Shown here: one piece after another, positions 20,301 through 27,672 of the stretch | How the letters are laid out: each line of letters starts with the position of its first letter | How positions within the stretch are numbered: the stretch's first letter is position 1 | DNA from: Verrucomicrobiota bacterium | Lineage (GTDB): Bacteria > Verrucomicrobiota > Verrucomicrobiia > Limisphaerales > JAHDYP01 | Length of the DNA: 42,037 nt | Assembly: GCA_023383055.1 (NCBI GenBank) | Contig: JAHDYP010000019.1 | Span: forward strand, 20,080 to 62,116 | Direction of reading: 5' to 3' | Translations under genes and position numbers: made by a program | Notes under the pieces: generated by a model | Told to the model about the DNA's origin: nothing | What the model saw: the letters and a program-made list of their open reading frames with translations, nothing else | Databases searched by the model: none

Positions 20301-20320
20301 CGCAGTGTAATGTTGTACAT
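14330..20320 (-). CDS. Giant RHS/YD-repeat exported protein
   Basis: The 1,996-residue product has an N-terminal signal (WLALITAATLTVPAASLFA). Next are Asp-rich calcium-binding repeats of the thrombospondin-3 type (about 50-190: DVDADGDGMTTREEYLAGTD, PDTDGDGFRDGREV) and an SdrD/Cna-B-like domain (about 200-280: GEPVAGALVWLDADYDG). A long beta-rich region follows, and then dozens of YD repeats (for example WDPLGFTGSTTDPRGHVTQI and YDAAGNTLTITRPPD) from about residue 860. The RHS core motif sits near 1865-1911 (ENRARHYSPFLGRFVQEDPT, NDPHNRTDPTG). The last 85 residues form a distinct tail with four cysteines. RHS proteins build a shell around a C-terminal tip and act in adhesion, competition or surface structures. 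The tail matches no toxin I know and no immunity gene follows. The frame is unbroken across 6 kb, unlike its neighbours. Confidence 0.9.
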   Translation of the reverse strand: MYNITLRYYDPARWLALITAATLTVPAASLFAADPQPGSWWLQRLSVEPWELDVDADGDGMTTREEYLAGTDPWEASSSLSLNIGLTKTGISLLWPSAPGVAYELMGSEDLPDFEPVFDVYFGTGEVLKVPLGESLVDRAFFRVQAATPTDADGDGLSSVEEGLLGTNADNPDTDGDGFRDGREVTEYLTDPLVFNASGGTIAGVVRTDPDRDGNTADGEPVAGALVWLDADYDGQMDETERRTLTDASGAYTFPLLAPGYYHVRQWLEPGTTQTLPTVVTPPVLDGWPDEVVAYVHADTGLAFAGPYGLLADRVWPGGRWVIVGYEFKPVDPAILLQPAGNRHELPPIGIYNTTECLSLPRDASVTVRFDEAIVDKAGPDLAVIRPRQGSGSELTEVWMGSTADALTLHSIVDQSVGDSVLGLDLAGSPVRAPVHFLKLLSRTSAGTDQAVAFTALQALNFVAPLAGARVVTIVGNESVDHQDFGQVFSDNPPVVLLETGGAQTLQQGQTASLRVSATDDLGIVSRSAVGNGTSFTLEPDGSFSITPAEPGVLNLTGSATDTGGQTTTEYWTLYIADAEGKLPLDPASLGAGDGQEIRVWSPASGAVVSGPTPVIATIGGTSAPIWEVAYALVDQVDPYDLEADDPDYLVIASGSDDRVNQTVATFPGDQVADGVYFLRLKSIPSLGGPVSYYGQVIAKGVDPASLQPVIDIIAPGDGTPVTLVQEVFGSINSGRPIVEWFVDVAPREQVDLSDLGGNQSHWKRLGQGTGEVPLPSSLARLDATVLPNGSYVLRVVAWNDLRLGRVEARLVEITGESKLGRHRREFTDIDIELAGFPLRISRVYDSFDTANVGDFGHGWSLTLVNPQIGETVPRTGAGIFGATAFRDGTRLYLTGPDGRRNGFTFRPELVSPGLFGPNYRATFEADPGVYDRLEVPEGRQPFLTVSPEGDMIYQLISLPWNPDTYVLIRPDGSRYTYHEAQGFLEAEDLLGNRLSHSADGFEHSGGLKLQFTRDGLGRITAISAGATQIWTYAYTPDGDLLSVQDPSNRTTTYGYLTNPAHFLASVTDAYGRVGSVFEYDADGRLAAIVDADGNRTRQSWDPLGFTGSTTDPRGHVTQITYDQRGNVLTVTDPLGGVTTYAYEDSRHPDKQTREIDPLGQETRYTYDAAGNTLTITRPPDTFSPTERWTYNTLNQPLTFDASDGRKERWEYDARGNLTREGQAFVDDPVITYSYTPQGQVETETLDGETTRTQYDSATGLSREITDTSGLELTYTRDAVGRVTGATTSAGESVRIAYHANGLPASMTDAASASAQSVLNSDGSVTVTDWNGRTTRFYVDPYGELAAIRGPDGFTVQPVRDANGNVTSLDDSLNNRHRAEYDPLNRLTRYLDPNGSQLSLTYDALGRVTERIDRNGRKKRWSWNPRNQVTQEQWLDPNDTVVKTWTFTYSNGGVLSAVSDGASAWEFLETVPNRPSRVRVDYAGQARFDLLYEWVEDGTGVPSSVRLNDSDDVLLDGGITADLRSGGTIHSQQWSVPDLPGASQTRHVRHYYDTMGSEIRLERFKGSVSSDFDQAPFAISEYTRDTKGRATEISHRSPDRSLLFPEASMSLTRSPGGIINRVTEPGNTASFNYDAGLQLTGVVHTARSPERYSFDAAGNRLTSHFQAVPATVGPGNRLLQVGALTLEYDFEGNLTRETDTGIGAIREFSYDHNNQLVRVQTRTNPTADPVTVAEYGYDWMGRLIKRAEGGSTRWILNDREMPFAEFLDGQNVVQRMFFYDLARVDRFFALWDAALGERWFLQDHRGSVRGVFSVDASSSDPKVAGAVNPMAWADYDAFGQLVAGDPAQLGDLRFAGRFWSAAAGLYENRARHYSPFLGRFVQEDPTLFEGGDLNFYRYAGNDPHNRTDPTGEVAALEYQSLLSEVAQKTIDDAARIGKCICKMFGAATVGLQGVQTSGAADCALDLAPRPQWPKFKSGSVKGVLKQFVKKGLSTCE

Positions 20321-20733
20321 AACCGAAGTTGGTCTACTCTATATCCTCCGTCGGCCAGCGAGAACAATGAAAAAAACTACTGGCCTGACGCGCAGGATAT
20401 ACCTGACCTCCTTGCGTAGGCAGGCTATGCCCCTCAGCGAACTCGAGCAAGCGTGGCAACCGGGCAGTGTCGGCAACCGTCAGGCGGGTCCGTCAACAAA
20501 CTGACAGACTGTTGAACCGCTTGCGTCCGCCACGCGCAAACGCAGGTCGGCGATGGCGTTGCCGCGGCCAGTTCCTGCAGGGCGAGACGATGGGGGGCGA
20601 GCGGGACGATGAAGGAAAACGCTTCCTCGACGTGGGCCTTCGGCACGTCGTCGTCCCAGCACGGCGCGCTCCTTGGCCAGCGTTCGGATGGCTTCAGGAG
20701 GGTCTTTTCAGGCGGCGAGGGCGGGCCGGCCAT
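20321..20733. other. Intergenic region upstream of the RHS gene
   Basis: About 410 bases separate the RHS start from the end of the next minus-strand gene. The RHS promoter must lie at its left end; no canonical box is clear. A short imperfect hairpin is visible near 20490-20516 (TCAACA and TGTTGA arms). The minus strand at 20560-20720 has weakly protein-like words (FSFIVPLAPHRLALQEL) that may be the tail of another decayed exported enzyme, without a start or a recognisable family. Confidence 0.3.
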
Positions 20734-21654
20734 TCACTTCACCGGCGCGATCTCGAAACTCCCGACGGGTGGTTGAAATGTCACTCGCTGCCCCTCCACC
20801 TGCGCTCCCGGCGCCGCGGTTTGCCAACTGCCTTTGGGGAGTTCCACGACCATCGGCGATGTGGAAGGTTCGTCTGTATGCAGCGCGATGGTGCCATTCG
20901 CTTTCACGGTTAGATCCATCACCAGGTCGTGGAGGTGCAGCCGGGTGATCTTCAGCTCCGGCCAGTCTTGGGGAAGGCGCGGATGGACTTTGAATCCGCC
21001 GGGTGTCGGCTCAAAGCCGAGGAAGCCGTAGAGCATCACCTGCGGCACGAGGACGCTCTCGAAGAATTCCTTGTCCAGGCCCAGCCCGCCCGGGACGTTC
21101 CCGCCTTGCATGGTGCCACGCTTGGGTCCTTGGCGTAGTAACCGGCGATCCAGCCCGAATTCAGGCTCTTTCTGGGTGGTCCACTCGAGGTAGCAGTTCG
21201 CCCGTTCCAATCCTTCGGCCCACCAGTTCAAGCGCAGCCAGGGTCCATTGCGCGCGGGCATCTCGAACGCCGGGCTTTGGGCGAGCGCTTGGGGCTCCGT
21301 CAACTCGATGACCCAGCCCTGGTCGTTGACCTCGCCGGCCCTCGCGCGGGTGACCTGCTACTTCTCCGGCGTGGCGGGCGGTGCGTCGTATCCGGGCACG
21401 CCGGTTCCCCGGAAGTGCCAGCCGAGGCCATTGGCCTGCGTCCAGAGCGGAAAGGGCCACCCCTCGGCGCGAGCCAGAGGGCGAGGACCGCGAACCCGTG
21501 GGCAGTTGGATATGCTCGAACGCTCGAAGGAAGATCGGCCCTGGTTGCCGGACGTGCGCGATCCGGAGGAGTATGCGGTCAGCCATTTGCCGGGGGCAAT
21601 CAGGGTGGCCAAGGCGGAGGACGCCGTGAAGGCGGCGGTGGCGGTTCGCAGCAT
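20734..21654 (-). pseudogene. Broken glycosidase, probably six-hairpin type (in-frame stop, core missing)
   Basis: Two stretches in the same frame are separated by an in-frame TAG at about 21358. The upstream part has a possible signal (LRTATAAFTASSALATLIA) and ARAEGWPFPLWTQANGLGWH. The downstream part has GWVIELTEPQALAQSP, ARNGPWLRLNWWAEGLE, VLVPQVMLYGFLGFEPTPGG, RLPQDWPELKITRLHLHDL and a closing beta domain. The last pattern is typical of the C-terminal cap of six-hairpin glycosidases (GH95/GH65/GH78-like). Family members are usually over 700 residues with an (alpha/alpha)6 catalytic barrel; only about 300 codons remain and the barrel is essentially absent. An ATG at 21303 could still open a 189-residue C-terminal fragment. 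The exact family is uncertain. Confidence 0.5.
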
Positions 21655-21665
21655 GCGGCTGACCT

Positions 21666-22229
21666 TCAGTCAGCCGCCGGCTTCCCCGGCAACTGACACA
21701 GGCCGTTGTCCTCCGCGCCCAAGGCGGCATTGAATTTGGCGCTGAGGTTCTGAAAGGCAATCCAGGCAGTCAGGGCGACAATGCCGTCGTGATCGAAGTA
21801 TTGCCCCAAGGCTTCGAGGTGCCCGGGTTCGACCCGGCGGCTGGTATCCGTCATCGCTTCGGCGTATTCAAGCGCCGCTCGCTCTCGATCGGTAAAATCG
21901 GGGCTGTGGCGCCAGTGAGCGACCGCCGCGGCTTTCTCTGCCGAGCCGGAAGCCTTCAGCAAATTGTAGGCATTGAGATCCACACAAAACGCGCAGCCGT
22001 TCATCTGGGCAATGCGCACCGACATCAGGCTGCGCAGCGGAGTGTCGATCGGGAACGATTTGCGTTGAAAAAGAGCCAGCATCAGCAGCATGCCGCCGAA
22101 GTGAGCGGGTAGCCGGCCCCAGAGCCAGGAGGGTGAGAGGGTCCTGCCATATTTCCGCGCCTGCCGGCGGAAAAACCAACGCAGCAGCCAGGGGTATTCG
22201 ATGAGCGGCTTGGGAGGAATGGACGCCAT
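21666..22229 (-). CDS. Carboxymuconolactone decarboxylase / AhpD-like protein
   Basis: This 187-residue helical protein has the signature MSVRIAQMNGCAFCVDLNAY (about 72-91), which holds the C-x-x-C redox pair and following Asp/Asn of the AhpD-like alkylhydroperoxidase core (PF02627). Further helices are typical: RERAALEYAEAMTDTSRRV and HDGIVALTAWIAFQNLSAKF. Such proteins reduce peroxides or act in small-molecule catabolism; the specific substrate is not visible. It is encoded 11 bases before the broken glycosidase on the same strand but shares no obvious function. The sequence appears complete. Confidence 0.8.
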   Translation of the reverse strand: MASIPPKPLIEYPWLLRWFFRRQARKYGRTLSPSWLWGRLPAHFGGMLLMLALFQRKSFPIDTPLRSLMSVRIAQMNGCAFCVDLNAYNLLKASGSAEKAAAVAHWRHSPDFTDRERAALEYAEAMTDTSRRVEPGHLEALGQYFDHDGIVALTAWIAFQNLSAKFNAALGAEDNGLCQLPGKPAAD

Positions 22230-22658
22230 ACGGCGATATCGTGTCCATTTGCCCGAAACGATGCAACCTCGCGCGGCGGAATAAGACGAGCCGTGGAATC
22301 GAGCCGAGCACCGTATATCCGCCAGTGGGACCGTGCGGCCAACGCGGCGCTGGCGGACTCCGGACGGTCCGAGCGGACGCGGGTCAGATCTGTTCCACGG
22401 TGAGGCGGATACTCTGGACCGCCACGGATTTTCTCGAGTGGCTCAGGCCGGGCGTTCACGCGGGTATGTCTATCTGGGGTCGCTCGCCAATGTTGGTGCC
22501 GGTCAGCGTGCCCGGACCCCAGCAAGCGGCGGTGCGTCAGCACTGAGTTCCAACCGCTGCACCGCCGCGGCCGCGGGGCGGTTTCGTTTTCCCTGTTCGT
22601 TTTCGCCGGAGCGGTTCACTATCCCCACCACAAAGCCGAACGGAAAGGAAACGATCTG
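22230..22658. other. Divergent intergenic region, nothing specific seen
   Basis: About 430 bases lie between the divergently read AhpD-like gene and the oxidoreductase at 22659, so promoters for both are expected. Open frames here extend from shadows and show no family sequence. A likely ribosome site for the right-hand gene is GGAAAGGAAA just upstream of its ATG. Confidence 0.3.
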
Positions 22659-23987
22659 ATGAACCGCGGAGCATACGCCAGTTTTACCCGACGACAATTC
22701 CTGAAGCGCGGTGCGCTGGCCACCGGGGTCATGGCATTGCCGCACTTGATTCCCGCTTCGGCGCTTGGACGCGACGGTGCCGTGGCGCCCAGCGAACGGA
22801 TCGTTTTGGGCGCCATCGGGGTCGGCGGCCGCGGTGCCTATGACCTGGGCTGGATCCTGACCGAGCGCGACGTGCAATGCGTTGCCGTCTGCGATGCCCT
22901 CAAGAGCCGGTGCGACGCGGCCAAACGGTTGGTGGACGACAAGCAGGGCACCCGGGATTGCGCGACATACGGCGACCTGCGGGAACTTCTCGCCGAGCGC
23001 GCGGACGTGGATGCCGTGTTGATCGCCACCGGCGACCGTTGGCACGCGCTGGCGTCGGTCCTGGCCATGCGGGCCGGCAAGGATGTCTATTGCGAAAAGC
23101 CGGCCTGCCTGACCATGGCACAGGGGCAACTCGTGGTGGAAACCGCCCGGCGTTACGCCCGGGTTTACCAGACGGGCGCCCAACGTCTCAGCGAACCCAA
23201 CCACGTGTTTGCCATCGAACTCGCCCGATCGGGCCGACTGGGCCCCATCCATACGGCGTATGCGGACATCCGCTGGCGGGATGGGTTGCGCCACGATTGG
23301 TTGCCGGCCGAGCCCGAACCGCCGAAGGACGAACTGGACTGGGATCTCTGGCTTGGGCCGTGCCCCTGGCGCCCCTATAACCCCGGTTATGTGAATGGCG
23401 GCGGGTGGTATCACTTCTATGATTTCGCCACGGATGTCGCGATGTGGGGGGCGCACACTGTGGCCCAGGCCCTGGCCGGCCTCGACCTCACCGGTGTCAC
23501 CTTTATTGAGTTCGAGTATGCCGGACCGGATGCCACCATGATCACGCGCTTGTCCAACGGCGTGAAGCTGGTGTTGTTCCGGGTCGCCGGCTCCGTCTGG
23601 GAACCGTGCGACTATTGGCATGGCGCCTGTGGCGAGCGTTTCGACGGTCCCGAGGGCTGGGCGGCGGCGGCGGACGGCTATTCACGCACCGATGTCTCGT
23701 CGCCGCAACTGTTGCGCGAATCCAGGAAAGTGCTGGCCGATTACACCGCCAGAACGCGGCGGCCTTTGAACCATATGCGCGATTTTTTTGACTGCGTTCG
23801 CTCACGCCGGCTCCCGGTGGCGAATGCCGAAGTCATGCAGCGCTCGATGAACATCTGCCTGGCAGCCGACATTTGCGAACAGTTGAAGCGCAACTTGAAG
23901 TTCGACCTGCTCAAGGCGGAGTTTGCGGGCGATGCCGCGGCCAACCGCATGCGGTCCCGCGCCATGCGAGCTCCGTATATGGGATGA
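22659..23987 (+). CDS. Tat-exported Gfo/Idh/MocA oxidoreductase
   Basis: The ATG at 22659 follows a purine-rich ribosome site (GGAAAGGAAA). The 442-residue protein opens with a twin-arginine signal (FTRRQFLKRGALATGVMALP). It then has a Rossmann NAD(P)-binding fold (IVLGAIGVGGRGAYDLG, with the G-x-G-x-x-G-type turn) and the family motif DVYCEKPACLTMAQGQ, whose E-K-P lysine is the usual catalytic or substrate-binding residue. A C-terminal domain has DELDWDLWLGPCPWRPYNPG and GGGWYHFYDFATDVAMWGAH, typical of the exported Planctomycetes/Verrucomicrobia branch. Members oxidise or reduce sugars at C3 and neighbouring positions with tightly held cofactor. The substrate is unknown. It is transcribed alone as far as I can see. 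Confidence 0.85.
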   Translation: MNRGAYASFTRRQFLKRGALATGVMALPHLIPASALGRDGAVAPSERIVLGAIGVGGRGAYDLGWILTERDVQCVAVCDALKSRCDAAKRLVDDKQGTRDCATYGDLRELLAERADVDAVLIATGDRWHALASVLAMRAGKDVYCEKPACLTMAQGQLVVETARRYARVYQTGAQRLSEPNHVFAIELARSGRLGPIHTAYADIRWRDGLRHDWLPAEPEPPKDELDWDLWLGPCPWRPYNPGYVNGGGWYHFYDFATDVAMWGAHTVAQALAGLDLTGVTFIEFEYAGPDATMITRLSNGVKLVLFRVAGSVWEPCDYWHGACGERFDGPEGWAAAADGYSRTDVSSPQLLRESRKVLADYTARTRRPLNHMRDFFDCVRSRRLPVANAEVMQRSMNICLAADICEQLKRNLKFDLLKAEFAGDAAANRMRSRAMRAPYMG

Positions 23988-24536
23988 GTTCGTCATACGG
24001 TTGCGGTCGCCCGCCAGGTCACGCCCGCAAAAGTTACATTTCCACTTTCAATCGCGTCAAGTTTCCCAAATTGATATTGGGCTGCGTGGCCTCCGCAGGT
24101 GTCGGCGAGACTCACGGTTGGCCACGGTTTGATCATGCGCACGGTGCGCGCACGCCATGCACATAAAATGAAAATGTGTTGACGTTATTCACATGGGTTC
24201 ACCTGTTGTTCACGCAGCTAAGCGCGGGAGCATTCCAGGTCGCTTTTCGGAGCGGCAGCCCTTCGTGGCTGGGATCCTGGAGCCCGGGACCTGCATTTTT
24301 TTCTGAACAGCCGGGGGTGGAGGATCGGCCCATGGCAAGCCTGGATGCCGCTCTGGACCTGGATGCAGTGCAGGCCCTGGACGATGCCTTTCGCGCGGCA
24401 GAGCGCAGCCGCGGCAAAGGCTGCAACCCCTCGCCGGCGCCTGAGACTGAAACCGGACCATTCTCCGAGGCGAAGGACCCGGCTTCGGACTACCAACCCC
24501 AAGGCTGGCGACAGCAACTGGTTTGGATTTGAGCCA
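23988..24536. other. Long gap without a supported gene
   Basis: About 550 bases separate the oxidoreductase from the glycosyltransferase. One plus-strand frame (24176-24532) could encode 118 residues, but its composition is unconvincing and no family is apparent. The left part is more AT-rich (for example CACATAAAATGAAAATGTG at 24160-24178) than its surroundings, so a promoter for the downstream gene could lie there. A TTGACG hexamer at 24179 has no good -10 partner. Confidence 0.3.
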
Positions 24537-25853
24537 ATGGAAAATCCCACTGCTCGACGCATACTGGTCGTCTTCACCCGTTACCCGCTGCCCGGACGGG
24601 CCAAGACGCGCCTCATTCCCCTGCTGGGAGCCGGGCCGGCAGCTTCCTTGCAGCGCAAGATGACGGAACAAACCGTCCATGTGGCGCGCTGCCTGTCGGC
24701 GCGGAAGGGCGTGCGCGTCGAGATCCGCTTCGATGGCGCCTCGACGAGGGCGATGCGTCACTGGCTCGGCTCAGGACTGCGATTGCGATCGCAGGGTGAG
24801 GGCGACCTTGGGCAACGCATCGCTCGCGGCTTCGACACCGCTTTTGCCTCCGGGAACCAACAGGTGGTCGTCATCGGGACGGACAGCCCGGAGCTTGACC
24901 CTTCGCTGCTGGCTCAGGCCTTCGGCGCGCTGGAACAATCGGACTTGGTTCTCGGACCCGCCCGTGACGGCGGCTATTATCTCATCGGACTGAATCGCTC
25001 CGCGCCGGGACTATTTGGCGGGATTCCTTGGGGCACCGAGCAAGTGTTGTCCGCGACCTTGAGTTGTGCGGCCAGGCTGGGTCTGCGGCACGCGCTGCTG
25101 CCCGCGCTCGACGACGTGGACCGGCCCACCGATCTGCCGGTCTGGGAGCGGGTGCGCCGGCGGGCCTCGACCCTGGCGGTCATCATTCCCACGCTCAATG
25201 AAGCCGCCCACCTGGCTGCAACCTTGAAGCCGGTTCTCGAGGAGCACCCAGAGGAAGTCATCGTGGTCGACGGCGGCAGCCAGGACCGCACCGTCGAGTT
25301 GGCCCGCGCGTCCGGAGTTCAAGTGATTTCGGCACCGCGGGGTCGGGGGCGACAATTGAATGCGGGAGCGCAGGCCGCTTCCGCCGCACAATTGCTGTTT
25401 CTGCATGCGGACACTCTGCCGCCGGCGGGTTACCGTGAACTCGTCGGGCGAACTCTGGACCATCCGAAGACCGTGGCTGGGGCCTTTGCGTTTTCGATTC
25501 GGGACCCGATGCGCCACCGACGTCTCGTCGAGTGGTGGGTGGCTGCTCGTGGTCGAATCCTGAGAAATCCGTTCGGTGATCAGGGGTTGTTTGTCAGGCG
25601 CGATCTATTCGAAGCCGTGGATGGCTACCCGGATTGGCCTCTGCTCGAGGACGTCGAGATTCTGCGACGGCTCCGTCCCCACGGGCGACTGGCGATCACG
25701 ACAACCGCCGCGTCAACTTCCGGCCGGCGCTGGCTCGCCCGAGGGGTATGGTCCACCCTTTGCCTCAACCTGCGGATCATGTTGGGCTACTATCGCGGCA
25801 TCCCTATCGAGCAGTTGGCGCGTCTCTATGCTTCGCCACCGCGACGCCTTTAG
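24537..25853 (+). CDS. Fused TIGR04282/TIGR04283 glycosyltransferase (arsenosugar-type)
   Basis: I start at the ATG at 24537 (MENPTARRILVVFTRYP); the frame stays open upstream but with non-family sequence. The N-terminal half (about 1-205) is a DUF2064/TIGR04282 transferase: RYPLPGRAKTRLIPLLG, VVVIGTDSPELDPSLLA, LGPARDGGYYLIGL. The C-terminal half (about 215-438) is a GT2-type TIGR04283 domain: LAVIIPTLNEAAHLAAT, EEVIVVDGGSQDRT, PRGRGRQLNAGAQAA, LLFLHADTLPP, NPFGDQGLFVRRDLFEA and WPLLEDVEILRRLR. In many bacteria these are separate neighbours linked to arsenosugar biosynthesis or selenodomain-associated radical-SAM clusters. Here they are one 438-residue chain. No arsM or radical SAM gene is near, so the pathway is inferred from family alone. 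Both domains look complete. Confidence 0.85.
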   Translation: MENPTARRILVVFTRYPLPGRAKTRLIPLLGAGPAASLQRKMTEQTVHVARCLSARKGVRVEIRFDGASTRAMRHWLGSGLRLRSQGEGDLGQRIARGFDTAFASGNQQVVVIGTDSPELDPSLLAQAFGALEQSDLVLGPARDGGYYLIGLNRSAPGLFGGIPWGTEQVLSATLSCAARLGLRHALLPALDDVDRPTDLPVWERVRRRASTLAVIIPTLNEAAHLAATLKPVLEEHPEEVIVVDGGSQDRTVELARASGVQVISAPRGRGRQLNAGAQAASAAQLLFLHADTLPPAGYRELVGRTLDHPKTVAGAFAFSIRDPMRHRRLVEWWVAARGRILRNPFGDQGLFVRRDLFEAVDGYPDWPLLEDVEILRRLRPHGRLAITTTAASTSGRRWLARGVWSTLCLNLRIMLGYYRGIPIEQLARLYASPPRRL

Positions 25854-26023
25854 ATCTTCACGCGATCCATTGAAAAGCGCTTGAGTGTCTTTCTCCATTG
25901 AGCTTTGTTTTCACAGCGGCCAACATCATCCGGTTATCGGTGCCGCACGCGCCCGCCGTGGCCGCGCCAACCGTGGCCGCGCGAACACCGAATTCCAATC
26001 ATAACCCAAAACCTGCCGAACCC

Positions 26024-26752
26024 ATGAAACGCCACGTCCTCGACTGGCTCTTTCTCCCGAAATACGGCGCGGGGTTCCAACACCTGAAGGTGGAGGTCGG
26101 CGGCGACATGAACGGTCCGCCCACGGACATGTGGAGGATTGCCGAACAAGCCCTCGCCGATCCGGAACTGGCGAAATGCTTGTACGCCATCGGCGTCCAC
26201 TATCCGCACGGCGCCATCCCACCGTCGGTGGCCACCCTGCGCGCCGCCGGCGGTCACTGTCTCCGCCAGCAGGTGCATCGGCCGGGCATCGACTGGGCGA
26301 AGGCGTCCTTTGCTTACAGCGTCATCGGCGACGACCGATGGAACGACCTTCAAGTCAGCGCCGAGGGAAGCTTCGAGTCGCTGCCGAACGAAGCCCGGGG
26401 GCGCGGCGAACGGTTCATCGGCCTGCTGGCCCGCTGGTATTCGGGGGCCACGTGGATTCACTTCACCACCCCGCAGCCGGCCGGGTACTGCTTCCGCTTG
26501 TTTGGCGACGGACGTTGGGAGTTGACGACGGCCCGCAAGGTCCTGGCCCAGGGCACCACGGCCGCGCCCGGCACCGGTTGGCACCTGCTCCGCCTGCGTT
26601 GTGTGGGCGACCGCATCGTCGCTTCACTCGACGGCAAGCCAGTCGCCGATGTCCGCGACTCGACCTATTCGCGGGGGTTGGTGGGCCTCGTGCGCCGTTT
26701 CCATCCGGCGCGCTTTGACAACCTCGCCGTCGCCCTTCCTCCGTCCGAGTAA
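26024..26752 (+). pseudogene. GH59 galactocerebrosidase-like gene with the catalytic barrel deleted
   Basis: An ATG at 26024 opens a 242-residue frame (an in-frame start at 25898 would add a poor leader). Residues 1-30, HVLDWLFLPKYGAGFQHLK then VEVGGDMN, match the start of the GH59 barrel. The chain then jumps to DPELAKCLYAIGVHYPHG (45-63), which lies much later in the family, and jumps again to a C-terminal lectin-like domain (70-238: GGHCLRQQVHRPGIDW, QPAGYCFRLFGDGRWEL, LDGKPVADVRDS, RFDNLAVAL). The N-E acid/base segment and the S-E nucleophile segment are both missing, although the frame is preserved. Real GH59 enzymes are about 650 or more residues. The P-A-E-P-M-K-R words before the start suggest another joint. 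It cannot be an active glycosidase; the lectin-like domain might still fold. Confidence 0.65.
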
Positions 26753-26761
26753 ACCCGCGCC

Positions 26762-27595
26762 ATGGCCATTTCCTTTGCCCAACTGCGATTCGCCGAACCG
26801 ACTCCGGAAGCACGGCGGTTGCTGTGGCATGTGCTGTCCATCGGTTCGGTGTCGCGCGACGAACCGGAACGGCATGAAGGCTTGGACAAGGCCGGCTTGT
26901 TCCTCTTCCGAGTGGCGGCTGGCCAGGGCCAGTTGGAGATGATGGGGCAGAACTACCTGCTGGAACGGGGGCATCGCTGCTGGCTGGTGGATCTGCGTCG
27001 CGCACGCAATTACCTGCCGGCCAACGCCAAACCACTCCGCACCGAGGGAGTGCGTTTCAGCGGACCGGGAGTGGAAGCCTGGCTGGAACTGCTGGGCACC
27101 GATCCTGTCTTCACCCTGCCACCGGGGGTGCTGCGTCTGCGGTTGAGCCGCTTGCGGGGCCTGGTCCAGCGGCGGCCCCCGCAGTACGAATGGGAGGTGC
27201 ATTCCGAACTGACGGAGCTGTGGGGCGAATTGCTGGCCGCGCGCTGCGTCTTCACCATGCCCAAGACCGCTGTCCCTCCGTCCGTGGCGCGGGTGCTCGA
27301 GGCGGTCTTCGCCGATCCGGCCCGTGACTGGCGCGCGCGGGAACTGGCCGTGGTGGCGGGCGTGAGCTATTCCGGTCTGCGCGATCACTTCCAAAGCGCG
27401 CGCGGCGAGACGCTGCACGAGTTTCTCCAGCGGACGCGTCTGGATCTTGCCCGGCGCTGGCTCGGCGACCAGCGTTTGACGATCAAGGAAGTGGCGCGGC
27501 GGCTGAACTTCTCCAGCGAGTTCCACTTCAGTCGCTTCTTCCATCGGGGGGCGGGCATGAGCCCGACCCAGTTTCGCGAGCGGTCTCGTGCGTGA
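26762..27595 (+). CDS. AraC-family transcriptional regulator
   Basis: This 277-residue protein has an N-terminal sensing region (about 1-170) of uncertain fold. The C-terminal AraC/XylS double helix-turn-helix spans about 185-275: WRARELAVVAGVSYSGLRDH, GETLHEFLQRTRLDLARRWL, TIKEVARRLNFSSEFHFSR, FFHRGAGMSPTQFRERS. These are strong family signatures. It starts 9 bases after the GH59 remnant and ends directly before a direct-repeat operator candidate (27603-27640) and a sugar-catabolic operon, which it probably activates in response to a sugar. The inducer is not visible from sequence. Confidence 0.9.
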   Translation: MAISFAQLRFAEPTPEARRLLWHVLSIGSVSRDEPERHEGLDKAGLFLFRVAAGQGQLEMMGQNYLLERGHRCWLVDLRRARNYLPANAKPLRTEGVRFSGPGVEAWLELLGTDPVFTLPPGVLRLRLSRLRGLVQRRPPQYEWEVHSELTELWGELLAARCVFTMPKTAVPPSVARVLEAVFADPARDWRARELAVVAGVSYSGLRDHFQSARGETLHEFLQRTRLDLARRWLGDQRLTIKEVARRLNFSSEFHFSRFFHRGAGMSPTQFRERSRA

Positions 27596-27602
27596 GTCGG
27601 GC

Positions 27603-27640
27603 CGGCAGTTTTGGCATGGGATTCGGCAGTTTTGCGATGG
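27603..27640. promoter_or_regulatory. Putative AraC-type direct-repeat operator
   Basis: Two 17-base half-sites, CGGCAGTTTTGGCATGG at 27603-27619 and CGGCAGTTTTGCGATGG at 27624-27640, match at 15 of 17 positions and are offset by exactly 21 bases (two helical turns). Direct repeats with this spacing are how AraC-family dimers bind DNA. The pair sits between the end of the AraC gene and the ATG at 27673, about 33 bases upstream of that start, so it would overlap or abut the operon's promoter. Confidence 0.55.
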
Positions 27641-27672
27641 TCGGCTCAGACGGCCTTCGGTTAACCTGCGCC

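Noticed and set aside
24176..24532. 118-codon frame before the glycosyltransferase
   Set aside because: No family similarity and a signal-like start is weak; listed only as part of a gap.
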